A stretch of DNA of 64,000 bases from Paenibacillus sp. Soil750 (GTDB taxonomy: Bacteria; Bacillota; Bacilli; Paenibacillales; NBRC-103111). Shown here piece after piece: positions 63,262 to 64,000 of the stretch. The stretch is taken from assembly GCF_001428045.1 (NCBI RefSeq), contig NZ_LMSD01000012.1, positions 658,126 to 722,125 on the forward strand, written 5' to 3'. Each line of letters starts with the position of its first letter. Positions within the stretch are counted from its first letter, which is position 1. The translations under genes were made by a program, and so were the position numbers. A model generated the notes under the pieces. That model searched no databases, had not been told where the DNA came from, and saw only the letters and a program-made list of their open reading frames with translations.

Positions 63262-64000
63262 CTAGTTGAAGTGCTTGATTACAACATTATGAAAGATCGC
63301 GGTGCCTCCTTCCGAAAAAAGGGTAATCCCTTGATCGTTTAATTCTGGGAAAATTCCATTGGAAAAAACGATGGTTCCATCATCTATAAAGACTTCAATG
63401 CTTGTTTTATCGACGAGAATCTTTAAGTGAACGTGCTTCTTACTCACATCAAAGGGGGCCCTGCTTTCAACATATTTACTGTTTTATCGACGAGAATCTT
63501 TAAGTGAACGTGCTTCTTACTCACATCAAAGGGGGCCCTGCTTTCAACATATTTACCACTCAGGTCAGGCTGACCTGTAAAAGCTCTGTTGACATAAGAG
63601 TACCTTCCCTCTGCAAAAACACCTACATCTACATGGCGGTTTTTGTCTGTTGATTCTCGAAGTCTCAATCCTACATTTTTGATCTATGACCACGATATAT
63701 CTGTCTCAAGCTGGTATGCATCGCCTGTTACATGAAGAGTTTTAGAGCCATTAACCTCTATTTGTTTCAACGAATCCGTTGTACTTGTCAATTGATTCAA
63801 TGCTTCAATGGGGTTGTGAAACCAAACGATACGTATCGCCATCATGTTTTAAGTTAATTTGACGAACAATCGAATCCGTTCCGTTAAACCCTTCTTGAAG
63901 AGTTGGCGTATTATGGGGATAATCCCAGATGATTTTCGGGTCTCTAAAATCTTTTGTACCCGGATTCGGAATAATGGGATCGTCACGATAAGAAGTAAAT
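63262..64000 (-). pseudogene. Broken GH32 gene with at least four lesions, cut by the right edge
   Basis: Minus-strand reading gives SYRDDPIIPNPGTKDFRDPK and, directly after, WDYPHNTPTLQEGFNGTDSI. The middle of the propeller with the acid/base Glu is therefore missing. A frame shift follows at a CCCC run (VSQP, then IEALNQLTSTTD). An in-frame TAG interrupts ISWS/IKNVGLRLRES. A 77-base tandem duplication at 63403-63556 shifts the frame again inside HLKILVDKT. The last frame ends with the C-terminal sandwich (IEVFIDDGTIVFSNGIFPEL). It was once a levanase or sucrase-type gene and lies upstream of the ger operon. Confidence 0.88.
63403..63556. repeat. Perfect 77-bp tandem duplication
   Basis: The unit 63403-63479 is repeated without visible change at 63480-63556. 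Its length is not a multiple of three, so it breaks the reading frame of the GH32 pseudogene. Identity of the copies points to a very recent event or an assembly error. Confidence 0.9.

Overview
The window reads as the chromosome of a spore-forming, low-GC Gram-positive bacterium of the Paenibacillus type. The signs are a gerA/gerC/gerB germinant-receptor operon, S-layer homology (SLH) domains on a giant secreted enzyme, many lipoprotein-anchored binding proteins with CUT1 permeases but no dedicated ATPase, YesM/YesN two-component pairs and strong AGGAGG ribosome sites. I saw no rRNA, tRNA, CRISPR array or intact mobile element. The species call is inference from gene content.

Layout. (1) 1-7724, minus strand: an aldouronate/glucuronoxylan unit with binding lipoprotein, GH67 alpha-glucuronidase, two permeases and a YesM kinase. 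A related regulatory element stands before three of its transcription units. (2) 7914-9173, plus strand: a cytochrome-b/molybdopterin oxidoreductase fusion, followed by decayed fragments of an ABC ATPase and a PQQ-type sugar dehydrogenase. (3) 9838-17593, minus: a YesM/YesN pair, a CUT1 importer and an intracellular GH5 glucanase. (4) 17600-19400: a gene-poor stretch with remnants and one small membrane protein.

(5) 19655-64000 is a fructan island. It holds a CUT1 importer operon with an intracellular GH32 enzyme and a signal-less GH91 protein (candidate difructose-anhydride catabolism) under a divergent AraC regulator. Next come a CUT2 fructose-type importer with a chemoreceptor, a secreted LamG-GH32 enzyme, and a 2,322-residue SLH-anchored GH32 enzyme with eight tandem lectin-like repeats. 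A three-component sensor (sugar-binding lipoprotein, YesN regulator, YesM kinase) follows. A LacI-controlled operon then carries LplB/YtcP-type permeases, a large binding lipoprotein, two cytosolic GH32 enzymes and fructokinase. The ger operon and a heavily broken GH32 pseudogene close the window.

How the parts fit. Surface and secreted GH32 enzymes would cut levan or inulin outside the cell. CUT1 systems would import oligosaccharides and possibly difructose anhydrides, and the CUT2 system free fructose. Cytosolic GH32 and GH91 enzymes would release fructose, and fructokinase would phosphorylate it. A conserved promoter of about 100 bp stands before the CUT2 importer and before both extracellular GH32 genes, which suggests that the neighbouring sensor drives them as one regulon. 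Most interesting are this sensor-regulon, the GH91 operon with its four-fold operator array, and a GH32 clade in which the usual nucleophile Asp is Glu.
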